In this document: positions 9,508-19,676 of the stretch, piece after piece
How the letters are laid out: each line of letters opens with the position of its first letter
How positions within the stretch are numbered: position 1 is the first letter of the stretch
NCBI RefSeq assembly: GCF_000295935.2
Contig: NZ_ALWO02000023.1
Coordinates: 522,634-586,633 of the forward strand
Direction: 5' to 3'
DNA from: Indibacter alkaliphilus LW1
Lineage (GTDB): Bacteria; Bacteroidota; Bacteroidia; Cytophagales; Cyclobacteriaceae
DNA length: 64,000 bases
The notes under the pieces: model-generated
Seen by the model: the letters and a program-made list of their open reading frames with translations, nothing else
Database searches by the model: none
Told to the model about the DNA's origin: nothing
Position numbers and translations under genes: made by a program

Positions 9508-10620
9508 TTAAGATTTGGGAATGGTAAAATAAAATATGGATCCTTTACCGGGTTCTGATTCCAGCCAGATCTTACCTCCCCAGGAATCAATATGCTTTTT
9601 GGCTATAGAAAGCCCTATCCCAGTTCCGGAATATTCTTCCCGATTGTGCAAGCGCTGGAATATGACAAAAATCTTTTCAAAGAATTCGGGTTCTATACCT
9701 ATCCCATTATCAGCAATGCTGATTTTCCAAAAGTCACCTGCATCTTCTGAATCCACACTCACCTCCGGCCTAACCCCCTCTTTGGTATACTTGATTGCAT
9801 TATCCATGAGACAATGAAGGGTTTGAAGCATAGGAGCCTTGTAAGTTTCCACTACCGGAAGTGTACCCATATTGATTTTCACTCCTTTTTCGGTTATCAA
9901 TCTGTTTCTGAGAATTTGATAATCTTCCAACAAGGAGTTAAGATTCACTTTTTCTAACTGTTCTGTCAATCTTCCTGCACGGGAATATTCAAGAAGGTCC
10001 AATATAATCTGCTTCATCCTCTTGGCCCCATCAGTTGCAAAATGAATGTACTGAAGTGCCCTATCATCAAATTGATCCTGATATTTTCTTTTGAGTTGAT
10101 CCAAAAAGCTCGTAATCATTCTCAAAGGCTCCTGCAAGTCATGAGATGCAATAAATGCAAATTGCTCTAATTGCTCATTTGAAGTTTCCAATTCATGGGC
10201 ATGCAGCTTAAGAGATTCATTCAGTTTGAGAAGTTCTTTTTCGAAACTCTTTCTTTCTGTAATATCCGTCATGGCACCAATTACTCTCGTAACTTGACCT
10301 TTGGTATTTCTCAAAAACTTTGCCCGGTCCACTACAAAGGCATAAGAGCCATCTGTTTTTAAAAATCTATATTCTTCATACCAATCCTTTTGCCTAGGAT
10401 CAGACATATATTTATCGACCTGACTGACAATATGCTCCCTATCTTCTTCATGGATCAGAGATAGCAATAGTTCAAATGATGGCTTTATTTCTTCTGGATT
10501 ATATCCAAATAAAGTATAGAATCCTTTTCCCCAAAAAAGTTGATCCTTGACCAAATCATAATCCCAAATAGCGTCATTGGTTGCTTCTGTTACAATTTCA
10601 AAGCGTTCATTAGCTTCCAA
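9508..10620 (-). CDS. histidine kinase core (PAS-HisKA-HATPase), 3' part of a frameshifted sensor kinase
   Basis: This 370-residue reading frame carries a PAS/PAC module (about 5-125), a coiled linker, a HisKA domain with His160 in ASHDLQEPLR, and a HATPase domain with N box Asn274 (DNAIKY), DNGIG (304-308), GTGIGL (332-337) and GKGS (358-361). All catalytic motifs are intact. The frame has no ATG near its start; the first usable codon is TTG at 10620. Read back towards the A8 run at 10638-10645, it gives IAEKKVLEANER, a normal continuation of the upstream PAS protein. I therefore think it is the C-terminal part of one 1,750-residue kinase that needs a -1 shift. It could be made separately from the TTG, but that is less likely. 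Confidence 0.85.
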   Translation of the reverse strand: MEANERFEIVTEATNDAIWDYDLVKDQLFWGKGFYTLFGYNPEEIKPSFELLLSLIHEEDREHIVSQVDKYMSDPRQKDWYEEYRFLKTDGSYAFVVDRAKFLRNTKGQVTRVIGAMTDITERKSFEKELLKLNESLKLHAHELETSNEQLEQFAFIASHDLQEPLRMITSFLDQLKRKYQDQFDDRALQYIHFATDGAKRMKQIILDLLEYSRAGRLTEQLEKVNLNSLLEDYQILRNRLITEKGVKINMGTLPVVETYKAPMLQTLHCLMDNAIKYTKEGVRPEVSVDSEDAGDFWKISIADNGIGIEPEFFEKIFVIFQRLHNREEYSGTGIGLSIAKKHIDSWGGKIWLESEPGKGSIFYFTIPKS

Positions 10621-10634
10621 AACTTTTTTCTCAG

Positions 10635-13600
10635 CTATTTTTTTTCAGTTACATCCCTGAAAAACACACTGATCCCTTCAGGAGATGGGTACCCGCTAGC
10701 TTCATACCATTGATTTAACGGCTGAAAAAACTCCTCAAAATTTACTGGAGTTTGTGTTTGGAAGGCACGCTCATATTGTTTGAAGAACTCCAATTCCTTG
10801 GCTAAAGGGAATTTATCCCACAAATTATTTCCTATAAGGTCCTCTCTTGGTATTCCTATAATTTCTTCTGCTCGCTTGTTCCAATAAGTGACATTCCAAT
10901 CCTTATCCAAGGCGAAAAATGCATCGCCAATTCTTTCCAGGATTTTATTTTTCTCTTCAAAGGCCTTCATCAATCTCTGATCAGCCTCTTTTCTCAGTGT
11001 AATATCTCTAAAAAAAACTGTAAGACCTTCTTCCGAAGGATAGGCATTCACTTCTAGCCAAATGCCATAATAATCTTCAAAAGAAATCGGCTTTCCTGTT
11101 TCCAAAACCTTATTGTAATTGGTGTAAGAAGGTAACGAAACAGCATCAGGAAAGACATCCCATAATCTCTTGCCAATCAATCGTTCCCGCTTCACACCTA
11201 AAAGATCCTCCGCAGATTTGTTCCAATAAGAAACAATGAAGTTTTTGTCAACCGTGAAAAACGCATCGGCTATACTTTCTATAATATTATTTTTTTCCAA
11301 ATACGCCTTCTTCAGCATTTCAGCTGAAATTTTACGCTCTTGGATATTTCTGAAAAATACAGATATGCCACCACTGAAAGGGTAAACACTGATTTCGTAC
11401 CAATTCTGATCTTTTCTTCTCAAATATTCAAAAGATTCAGATTGACCACTAGCCGCTACACGGTAATATGATTCTTCAAGGGCTGTTCCCAGTGCATTTG
11501 GGAAAACTTCCCAGATATTTTCACCAATGACTTCGGACTCCGTTTTACCAAGCAATTTTTCTGATTCCCTATTAAAATAAGTGAATTCCCAATTGCTATT
11601 AAGTGCATAAAAAGCATCAGAAATACTCCCCAAAATCTCCCGAATCTGAATTTCTAGAGATTTAGAAGCATGAATATCCTGAAAACTTCCAAAGATTTTA
11701 ACACATTTGTTTTTAACCCGCTCATGCTTCCCTATGCATCTGATCCACTTCTCTTTTCCTGAGTTAGTGATTATTAAAAGTTCCTCATCAAATTCTATCC
11801 CCTCCTTTATCAATTTGTCAACTGCATTCTCGATTCGTCCTTTACTATCTGCCTCGTAAAACTCAAATCCACCGGTAAGAGAAGGGTTGTAATGATCATC
11901 AACCTCCAAAATTTCCCTAGTCATAGGAGACCAATACATGGCGTCATTGTCTTCATTTAACAAATCCAATTCCCAGCTTCCGATTTTGGCCATTCCTGTA
12001 GCTTGTTCCAACAAAGCTTCATTTTTTGCTTCCTGAGTGATATCCAAAACCACTGAATTGAACGAAACTGAACCGTCCGGTAAAAAATAAGGGGAACCAT
12101 ATCCTAAATGGGTTTTAACCTCCCCACTTGGCATCACATATTTCCAGCTTGCAGTCCATTTAGATTTGGATAGAATAGATTCCGTGATACTTTGGCTAAC
12201 ATCCTCAAAGTTGCCCCCTTCTCTGATTTGGTTCCAAACGAGCTGATTATTTTCCAAAACCTCATCAGGGCTGAATCCCCAAATTTCTACTGAACCTTTT
12301 GTCACATATTTCAATGTATCAGTGCTATCAGGGTAGATCAAATACTGAAATACTACTCCCGGTAGATTATCTGCCAAAGATTGTAGGCGTACTTCCGCAT
12401 CTTTTCTTTCGTGGATATCCTGAAAACTACCGTATACCCGTACACATTGCCCATCAACAAACTCCGCTGATCCTATGGACCTTACCCATCTTTCTCTCCT
12501 CTTGGCAGTAATCAATACAGCCTCAAAATCAAATGGCAATCCTGTTTCTATACAATGATTTACTTTAGCTTTTACTAAGCTCTTAAAATCTTCTCTGTAA
12601 AAGTTTATACCCGTTTCCAAATCAGGAATAAATGTATTTGGGTCTGTTTCATGAAGCTCATGCACAAGCTCAGACCAATAAACCTTATTTCTGGTAATAT
12701 CAATTTCCCAGCTACCTATTTTAGCAAGGGTATTGGCCAGACGGTTTAATTCCCTTAGTTTTTTCTCTCCTGAGATATTTCTGGCAGTGGCATAGATCAA
12801 GCCTTCTTCCAAGCTGGAATTACTGGTCCAACTCAGCCAAATGATTTCACCACTCTTGGTGATGTAGCGATTTTCAAATTCTGATGTATTTAGGCCTGCT
12901 TTAAGCCTGCTTAAATCCTGGTTGGATATTTCCCTGTCCTCGGGATGAAGGAATTTTTTAAAAGTAGCATTGATGATTTCATCTTCATGATAACCCAATA
13001 GCTCACATCCGGCTTTATTGATTTTGAGAAATTTACCTTGGAGGTCTGTGATGCAGATAATATCAGGGATAGCATCGAATAGATGTTCCAGGTCGTTTTC
13101 CAACCTTTTGCGATTGATTTCTGAACCGATAAATTGCTCCAGTTGCTGGAAGATTTTGACATACTTTTGAAGGAAACTAAGCTCATGCTGGGTTCCTATT
13201 ACCAATACACCTACAATTTTCTCATTACAAAGTAGAGGAATTCCAAGCGCTGAAGTGATTCCGGCTTTTTCAGCTGCCTCTTTTCGAATAAAATCTTCAT
13301 GTTCATTTATTTCTTTCCATAGAAGCGCAGTTTGTTTTTCCCAAACTATGCCTGGTAGTCCTTCCCCTTGGTGAAAAGAAGTAATATCACTGCTTTCAAT
13401 GTAAAACACTGCTGCTTTGGAAGTGGAAGCTTGGTGGGCAAACAACTGGATTTGGGAGTTTTCCAGATTTGGCAACCACAACTCCACAAAATCAAATTTG
13501 CCGAACTCACTGACTGTTTGACAAAGTTCATTGGAAGCAATCATCAAATTGTTTTCAAACGAAAAATCTTCATTGATTTGGTTCAGCAATTGATTCTCGA

Positions 13601-14759
13601 GTTCCTTGTTTTTTTGCTCTGTTACATCGCGTTCTATGGCAACCCAGTGCGTAAACCAACCCTTTTCATTGGCAACAGGCGAAACCGAAAAATTAATCCA
13701 AAACTCCTCGCCATTTTTTTTGTAGTTTATTGTTGTGATTTCACAAGATTCCCAGTTTCTCAACGCACGGCTAAGTCTAGATAATTCCTCTTGATCAGAG
13801 TTGGGACCTTGCAATATTCTAGGTGTTTTACCGATCACTTCCTCAGCAGTGTAACCTGTCATTTTAGTAAAGGCTTCATTGACATAAATGATCTTAGGCC
13901 CCGGCAGCTCAAAGGGCTCCGCTTCAGTGATCAAAATAGAGTCAGAAGTATTGGTAATGACACTTTCCAAAAGTTTCAACCGCTGCTCCTCATTTTTCTG
14001 GGGAGTAATATCTTCACAAATGGCTACAGTTCTGATAGGTTTGCCTTGTTCATCCCTTATAAAAGCCAGATGAAGACGAACCCATACGGTTGAGCCGTCC
14101 TTTTTAATATATCGCTTTTCATTTCTGTATTGAGATTCCCCTCGAACAGCTTTGCTGAATATTTCCCAGTCTTTCCCCCTATCATCAGGATGGGTCAAAT
14201 CTACAAAACTCATATTCAGCAGCTCTTCTGTACTGTATCCGGTAATTGTCTCATAAAAAGCATTGACCAAAATAATCTTACCGTTAGATGGGTCAACTTG
14301 TGCAATTCCCAAAGATGCAATGTCAAAAATAGTCTTGAATTTAGCTTCGCTTTTCCGTAACGCCTCTTCTGACTCCTTTAACTTTCTTAGCTGATCTTCT
14401 TGTTCTGATACATCTTGGCAGACAATCAACATACATTCTTTTCCCTGAAAACCTATTTTATGCCCATTGATTTCCATTCTGATGAGTTCTGCATTCTTTT
14501 TTTGATGGGTAAATACTCCGAAAAAAATGCTGCCTTCCTTTTCATCTATCCCTTCATGGGCCATAACCATTTTTTGAATCTCCTCCTTTGGGCGAAGATC
14601 CTTGATGGTCAGCCCCAAAAATTCGTCCTTGGAGTAACCGTAGTGATCAATTGCCGCTTGATTGACATCCAAAATCTGATAAGTCTCCAAATCATAAACC
14701 CACGATGGAAGTGGATTTAAATAAAAAAGACTACTGTAGTCAGGTAATTTTTTTTCCAT
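10635..14759 (-). CDS. giant multi-PAS/GAF sensor protein, 5' part of a frameshifted histidine kinase
   Basis: A 1,374-residue cytoplasmic sensor with no membrane helix. About ten PAS/PAC modules can be read: near 1-125, 140-258, 264-385, 555-675, 680-800, 803-915, 918-1040, 1043-1150, 1155-1262 and 1265-1374. A GAF domain sits at about 395-550. Modules 5 and 7 are related (AKIGSWE...), and the last three are clear tandem copies (DAFFxxDK, YWNK, WDxFP, VFFRDxT). The frame ends DVTEKK then TAG, directly after an A8 run. There is no kinase domain before the stop; the PAS-HisKA-HATPase continuation is in the -1 frame immediately downstream. A second A8 run follows the start codon (ATGG then eight A). 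Ligands are unknown. Confidence 0.88.
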   Translation of the reverse strand: MEKKLPDYSSLFYLNPLPSWVYDLETYQILDVNQAAIDHYGYSKDEFLGLTIKDLRPKEEIQKMVMAHEGIDEKEGSIFFGVFTHQKKNAELIRMEINGHKIGFQGKECMLIVCQDVSEQEDQLRKLKESEEALRKSEAKFKTIFDIASLGIAQVDPSNGKIILVNAFYETITGYSTEELLNMSFVDLTHPDDRGKDWEIFSKAVRGESQYRNEKRYIKKDGSTVWVRLHLAFIRDEQGKPIRTVAICEDITPQKNEEQRLKLLESVITNTSDSILITEAEPFELPGPKIIYVNEAFTKMTGYTAEEVIGKTPRILQGPNSDQEELSRLSRALRNWESCEITTINYKKNGEEFWINFSVSPVANEKGWFTHWVAIERDVTEQKNKELENQLLNQINEDFSFENNLMIASNELCQTVSEFGKFDFVELWLPNLENSQIQLFAHQASTSKAAVFYIESSDITSFHQGEGLPGIVWEKQTALLWKEINEHEDFIRKEAAEKAGITSALGIPLLCNEKIVGVLVIGTQHELSFLQKYVKIFQQLEQFIGSEINRKRLENDLEHLFDAIPDIICITDLQGKFLKINKAGCELLGYHEDEIINATFKKFLHPEDREISNQDLSRLKAGLNTSEFENRYITKSGEIIWLSWTSNSSLEEGLIYATARNISGEKKLRELNRLANTLAKIGSWEIDITRNKVYWSELVHELHETDPNTFIPDLETGINFYREDFKSLVKAKVNHCIETGLPFDFEAVLITAKRRERWVRSIGSAEFVDGQCVRVYGSFQDIHERKDAEVRLQSLADNLPGVVFQYLIYPDSTDTLKYVTKGSVEIWGFSPDEVLENNQLVWNQIREGGNFEDVSQSITESILSKSKWTASWKYVMPSGEVKTHLGYGSPYFLPDGSVSFNSVVLDITQEAKNEALLEQATGMAKIGSWELDLLNEDNDAMYWSPMTREILEVDDHYNPSLTGGFEFYEADSKGRIENAVDKLIKEGIEFDEELLIITNSGKEKWIRCIGKHERVKNKCVKIFGSFQDIHASKSLEIQIREILGSISDAFYALNSNWEFTYFNRESEKLLGKTESEVIGENIWEVFPNALGTALEESYYRVAASGQSESFEYLRRKDQNWYEISVYPFSGGISVFFRNIQERKISAEMLKKAYLEKNNIIESIADAFFTVDKNFIVSYWNKSAEDLLGVKRERLIGKRLWDVFPDAVSLPSYTNYNKVLETGKPISFEDYYGIWLEVNAYPSEEGLTVFFRDITLRKEADQRLMKAFEEKNKILERIGDAFFALDKDWNVTYWNKRAEEIIGIPREDLIGNNLWDKFPLAKELEFFKQYERAFQTQTPVNFEEFFQPLNQWYEASGYPSPEGISVFFRDVTEKK

Positions 14760-14991
14760 GAATGTACTGTGTCTTGGGGTGGATCTTTAGAAAAAAAGGT
14801 TTTGAAGAATTACTTTAATCTAAAGTAACTAAAACCCCACTAAAAAGAAACTTTGCAGTATGTATTTTGAATTTGAATTTAGATCAAGAATTGAAAAAGG
14901 CTATTACCAAAATTATTAAAATTCATTTTAAGCGGTGGAACCATGCCTCTTAATTTTTTAAATAATAGGAATTGGATAAACCGAACAATTC

Positions 14992-16005
14992 TCATTCCTT
15001 CAACCAATCAATCGCTGCTTCAATAAAATGATCCTTACCATCAATCTGATCCATCGAATGGGTCAGCAAAACATCCACCTCAACGCCAAACTCTATTTGG
15101 ACATTATTCAGATCAACTGTTTGACTTCCTGAAAAACGGTAAGTCCAGCCATTGGGAAGTTCAGCAAAAACAGGGATACCTCCCCCGCCTCCCGTTTGGT
15201 CCCCAAACAAGCGTGCTTGGGGTATAGTCTTCATCATCTGTGCAAAAAAAGTAGTACTACTATAAGACCTTCTGTTGGTCAGGACAGCAACTTTCCCGAG
15301 GTATTTTTCCCTTGAATTGGGACTGATCCTCAGAGGAGCCCAAGGTGTAAAGTCCGATCTACCGGGTCCGGTTTTAAAGCGCTGACTTGCATAGGTCACC
15401 TCCTCTTCAACAAAGCGGGAGCCAATGTTTAGCGCATTTTGAAGGTTACCCCCTCCATTGCTTCTGACATCTATGATCAAACCCTCATGAAACTGCATCA
15501 GACGGATGATTTCGTCCATATGTTGTTGCGTAATATTACGCTCAAAAGAGCGGTAATTCACATACAACATATTGTCAACACTTTGAGCAAGTAAGGGTCC
15601 AATGATACGGTAGTCAGTTTTCAAATATTGGTCAAATATCAGCTGCTCATCATAATACAATGGAAAATCCTCATACCAGCTCCAGTTTCGTGAGCGGTTG
15701 AAAGTACTCAACAGATTCACATGTCCATCTTCCAATTCTGCCAACAAATTCCCAAGAATTTCAAACAACTCAAATTGATCCAAACCCTCATGAATCAAAG
15801 GCGCATAGATCTGTTTTTGGAGCTCCCAGTCTATTTGTTTTTCTTCGAAAAAACTGTAGCGGTTATGGATGTCAGTCCATAAATGCTCAAATACCGCACT
15901 TGGGCTGACCTGAGGATCCTTGGGTTGGAGAATTTCTTCGCAGCTGCTCCCTATCAAAAGAAAAGTGAGGATCATCAACATTTTTAAATACTGACTGTTC
16001 ATCAT
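14992..16005 (-). CDS. S41 family peptidase, lipoprotein
   Basis: A 337-residue C-terminal-processing-type serine protease. The ATG at 16005 is preferred because it overlaps the stop of the upstream gene (ATGA) and opens a lipoprotein signal ending LLIGSSC with Cys22. The S41 core includes NYRSFE, the strand LIIDVRSNGGG, and NRRSYSSTTFF with the likely nucleophile Ser near residue 250, followed by FGDQTGGGGG. There is no PDZ domain, so it is a short, tricorn/CtpA-like member. It probably acts at the membrane surface on unknown peptides. It is translationally coupled to the beta-barrel protein before it, so the two may act together. Confidence 0.82.
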   Translation of the reverse strand: MMNSQYLKMLMILTFLLIGSSCEEILQPKDPQVSPSAVFEHLWTDIHNRYSFFEEKQIDWELQKQIYAPLIHEGLDQFELFEILGNLLAELEDGHVNLLSTFNRSRNWSWYEDFPLYYDEQLIFDQYLKTDYRIIGPLLAQSVDNMLYVNYRSFERNITQQHMDEIIRLMQFHEGLIIDVRSNGGGNLQNALNIGSRFVEEEVTYASQRFKTGPGRSDFTPWAPLRISPNSREKYLGKVAVLTNRRSYSSTTFFAQMMKTIPQARLFGDQTGGGGGIPVFAELPNGWTYRFSGSQTVDLNNVQIEFGVEVDVLLTHSMDQIDGKDHFIEAAIDWLKE

Positions 16006-16769
16006 AGTCTGAAATTTAACTGAAAGAAATAATGTCCCCCTGAGCGCTGTGACCGCTGGGCATTTTCCAAAGAGGTATAATGCCAACGGTAACCTAAACC
16101 GACTTCATTGCCATTGGATAATTGATAAAACAACTGATTCAACATACCCAAGTCATGTTGTTGAAAAGGCTGAAACAATCGGATAGACTGCATAAATGCA
16201 TTGAAAGTAGACTGTTCGTGCAGAAAGGCATCCGGTGGGCTAGTGAGGTATGATGCGGAGAAAAGAAAACCTATGACCTGTATATGTGCCTGAGAAGCAA
16301 ATCTCCACTGCTGATTCTTCCCAAAAAATGTCTGATAGCGGGCAGCAGGCCCAAAGGAAGTGTGGAAATCAAACCTAGGATTAAAGTTTTGAGATTCCTG
16401 ATAATTCCGCAAACTCAAAGCATTGTTATTGGACCAACCCAAGTTCAATTGTTCTGGCAGCCAATCAGGTTTATAAAAGGTATAAGTCATGATGCTGGCC
16501 TGAGTTGCCCTCATTTCAGCACCGAATTTATTTTGAAGGGGTAAACTGCTGTAATGGATATAAACCTCATCTGCTTTTTTTTCGCCTTCACTGGAAAAGC
16601 CCAAAGTAAATCCTGCATTGCTACCTTTGTACACCAAGGGAGAATATCCAAAATCCCTTTCCCATGTATTTTGCGTGCCCGTGTTCAGCAGCAGGGTGTA
16701 CTGCTTCTCTTGCCCAAATACAGTCCCTAACGAAAGGAAAAGGCAAATTGAAAAAAGAAAGTTTTTCAT
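16002..16769 (-). CDS. predicted outer-membrane beta-barrel protein, unknown function
   Basis: A 255-residue protein with a signal peptide (MKNFLFSICLFLSLGTVFG, then QEK). It has alternating hydrophobic/aromatic strands rich in Tyr, Asn, Gln and Phe, and ends in an aromatic C-terminal strand (YFFQLNFRL). This pattern suggests an 8-12 stranded outer-membrane barrel. No named family is recognised. It is the first gene of a two-gene unit with the S41 peptidase lipoprotein; the stop and start overlap by four bases. Confidence 0.65.
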   Translation of the reverse strand: MKNFLFSICLFLSLGTVFGQEKQYTLLLNTGTQNTWERDFGYSPLVYKGSNAGFTLGFSSEGEKKADEVYIHYSSLPLQNKFGAEMRATQASIMTYTFYKPDWLPEQLNLGWSNNNALSLRNYQESQNFNPRFDFHTSFGPAARYQTFFGKNQQWRFASQAHIQVIGFLFSASYLTSPPDAFLHEQSTFNAFMQSIRLFQPFQQHDLGMLNQLFYQLSNGNEVGLGYRWHYTSLENAQRSQRSGGHYFFQLNFRL

Positions 16770-17270
16770 GTTCTTTGTTTGTACTTCAAACTTAAGAACA
16801 TCGAGAGATTTAAAACATGACTTTTGTCAAGGAAAAAAGTAATTATTACGGTTAGATTCAATTCTTATCTGTCTTTTAAGGTTTATTTTCTAATTACCAA
16901 AAAAGAGAATAACGCTTGGAAAACCGATTTGAAAAAAAGTAATGTGTTTATCCGTAAAGCTGCGGGAAACCAAATTTCTTCTGATTGAAAAAGTCCGATG
17001 ACGGTTGACCGATGTAGCCAAGAACTTTGTAATTCAGGTATTTTGTAGCAGGACACATTAAATAATTATAGAGCGTTAAGATGATATCTTTAATTGCCTC
17101 ATATTATTTAATATTTAAACTCCTAGGTCTCCGCCAAGCATTCGACTCATCAACCCCTATTCTGTTTTCTTCTTCAGAATTTTCATAAAAGCAAAGTAAT
17201 AATTCTTGTATATAAGGTAAACAGCTTTTCGAGGTTGGTATAGGCAAAAGATTTCCAATTACTCATTTCA
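16770..17270. other. intergenic, no gene seen
   Basis: A 500 bp AT-rich gap between the second permease triplet (which ends at 17271) and the start of the barrel gene. I see no convincing coding frame, hairpin terminator or repeat family in it. It may carry the promoter of the barrel/S41 pair, but no TAnnTTTG element stands out. Confidence 0.5.
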
Positions 17271-19676
17271 TCACTCACTCCTCAACCCATTCACTGTATT
17301 TCTATAAGCCGCTTTGAGGGCCTGAAAACCAACAACCGACAAGGTAACCAAAAGAGCCATCAGGATCACGGTCAGAAAATTCCCTAATGCTATGGGGGTC
17401 CTATAAGCAAAGTTTTGCAACCATTCCTTGCCGAAATACCATGCCACCGGAGCTGCCAAAACTGATGCAATCATCACCAAAAGCATAAATTCCCTGGAAA
17501 GGGTATAAACAATTTGGTGTACTCCTGCACCCAATACCTTTCTGATACTCATTTCCTTGGATCGGGATTCTATCATAAAGGAAACCAAGCCAAGTAATCC
17601 GATCAGTGAAATCAAAAGCGTGAGTCCTGCAAATAGCCGGAACATCTTGGCCATACGCAACTCTGCCTGATATAACCTTTCAAAGTCTTCATTCAGAAAA
17701 AAGTATTTGAAATCCATTCCTGTAAAATCATTGATCCATTTTTGATTTAGGGTCTCCAGAATGGCAGTGGTTTGGCTCGGTTCAAACCGAAGGGACAACC
17801 AATAAGAGTAATCAGGTGCCCAATCCATAGCAATCCCGTGAATAGACTGCTGTAGGCCTAGTTGGTGGTAATCCCGCACTACTCCTATCACTGTTCCCTG
17901 AGGTGTAGTGGAGGGTGAAACAATTTTCTGACCCAAGGCTTCTTCGGGACTGTCCCATCCAAACTGCCTGACTGCCCTTTCATTCAACACAAGGCCTTCG
18001 GTACGGTCCGTTTCCCGCTCAGGATCGAAAAACCTTCCTGCCACCAAGTCCAAGTTAAGGGTACTTAGGTAATCCTCATCTACTGCCAAGTACTCTACCG
18101 AAACAGGGTTCTCGGCTTCTCTGCCATCAGGATAAGCAATTTGACCGATCCATCCCGGTCTGCCCGGGATACCATTACTATATGTCACACTTTGGATACC
18201 GGAAATATTTCCCAGCTCGTATTTCAGACTTTCAATCCGGCTTTTTTCGAGCTTTGATGCATTGATTACCAAAATTTCATCCTTGGCAAAGCCAAGTTCC
18301 TTCTGCTGCATAAAGTCCAGCTGATTGAGCACAACCAGGGTACCTAAAGCCAACGAAACAGAAATAAAAAACTGAAACACCACCAGGGCTTTTCTAAGGT
18401 TAGGACCAGTACCACCAGGATTAAATTTGCCCTTCAGGATCTTCACCGGCTGGAGACCGGAAAGGTGCAATGATGGATAATATCCTGCAAATAGACTTAT
18501 CAAAATAAGTAAAGCCAATATTCCCAAAATAATTTCAGGCTTTAACAGGCTGTTCAATTGATACGTTTTATTGACTAATTCATTGAAAACAGGCATCATC
18601 ATACTGGCAAGAAAAACTGCGATCAAAAGCCCAAAAAGTGTCAATACAAAAGCTTCTGTCATAAACTGGGTAATCAGTGCCATCCTGGTCGAACCTACTA
18701 CTTTTCGCAACCCAACCTCCTTGAAGCGATCTACTGACCGTGCAGTAGAAAGATTGATAAAATTGATACAGGCCAATAAAATGGTGAAAAGACAAATCCC
18801 TAAAACCATATAAACACGGTCTATACTTCCCAGTGTTCCAAGTGGATTACCTGCTTCTGAACGCAGGTAAATATCCTTCATGGGTTCAAATTTCAAAAAG
18901 GCTTCAGCTCCCCATGATCGCATCATATCTCCCACATGGTCCATGTAAACTGACTTGGCTTTATCCTTGAAAGCTTCAGCGTCTGTTCCTTCACGAAGCA
19001 TGAGGTAGTTGGTCATATTGATATTTCCCCAACCTGCCATATAATCTTCCATTCCTATAAGCCTTTCAAAGGTAGATTGGGAAAGGAGTACTTCAAATTG
19101 AATATGAGAGTTTTCAGGGGCGTCCTTTACCACAGCACCAACTTTTACTGCTATGCTATCTGCCAGAAAAAACTCTTTTCCCAAACCGTCCTGCCCTTTG
19201 AATATAAGGCTTTCCATACTTTCAGTGATGACGGCCTGATAAGGCTGTGATAAAGCTGCTGATGGGGATCCCTTCATTTGTTCAAATGAAAAAACATCAA
19301 AAAAAGACTCAGTGACATAGGCCATTCTTGGACTGAGTGTTTCCTCTTCTGTCTTGATATCTAACTTAGGCCAAGTAATGGTATAAATCACATTTTCAAC
19401 TTCCGGAAAATCTGACTCCAGGATTTTACCTACAGGCCATCCATTGGTGCTATTATAACTTTCATTTCCTGATTTGGCATCTACAAAAACTGTATTGACC
19501 CGATAAATTCTATCACCATTTTCATGAAAATTGTCATAGGAAAATTCATCCAAAGCATAGACCAACATAAAAATCCCACCAGTTAGTCCCAAGGCAAGAC
19601 TGAGGATATTGATAATGGAAAAAGCCTTCCTCTTTTTGAGGTTTCTCAGCGCGATTTTGATATAATTTTTCAACAT
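17271..19676 (-). CDS. MacB/FtsX-type ABC transporter permease (copy 4)
   Basis: An 801-residue duplicated permease, the last of the second triplet. It opens MLKNYIKIALRNLKKRK with a helix at about 20-42. The first FtsX unit has RFKEVGLRKVVGS and the second RSKEMSIRKVLGAG, and the end is NTVNGLRSE, where most paralogues have NPxxALK. Two periplasmic MacB-like domains lie between. It follows copy 5 by 327 bp, a gap filled with T/C-rich microrepeats, so co-transcription is less sure here. No ATPase partner is nearby. Function is inferred from family only. Confidence 0.9.
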   Translation of the reverse strand: MLKNYIKIALRNLKKRKAFSIINILSLALGLTGGIFMLVYALDEFSYDNFHENGDRIYRVNTVFVDAKSGNESYNSTNGWPVGKILESDFPEVENVIYTITWPKLDIKTEEETLSPRMAYVTESFFDVFSFEQMKGSPSAALSQPYQAVITESMESLIFKGQDGLGKEFFLADSIAVKVGAVVKDAPENSHIQFEVLLSQSTFERLIGMEDYMAGWGNINMTNYLMLREGTDAEAFKDKAKSVYMDHVGDMMRSWGAEAFLKFEPMKDIYLRSEAGNPLGTLGSIDRVYMVLGICLFTILLACINFINLSTARSVDRFKEVGLRKVVGSTRMALITQFMTEAFVLTLFGLLIAVFLASMMMPVFNELVNKTYQLNSLLKPEIILGILALLILISLFAGYYPSLHLSGLQPVKILKGKFNPGGTGPNLRKALVVFQFFISVSLALGTLVVLNQLDFMQQKELGFAKDEILVINASKLEKSRIESLKYELGNISGIQSVTYSNGIPGRPGWIGQIAYPDGREAENPVSVEYLAVDEDYLSTLNLDLVAGRFFDPERETDRTEGLVLNERAVRQFGWDSPEEALGQKIVSPSTTPQGTVIGVVRDYHQLGLQQSIHGIAMDWAPDYSYWLSLRFEPSQTTAILETLNQKWINDFTGMDFKYFFLNEDFERLYQAELRMAKMFRLFAGLTLLISLIGLLGLVSFMIESRSKEMSIRKVLGAGVHQIVYTLSREFMLLVMIASVLAAPVAWYFGKEWLQNFAYRTPIALGNFLTVILMALLVTLSVVGFQALKAAYRNTVNGLRSE

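Noticed and set aside
13700..13970. Blue-light LOV domain in the third PAS module
   Set aside because: GKTPRILQG resembles the LOV loop, but the flavin-binding Cys (NCRFLQ) is absent.
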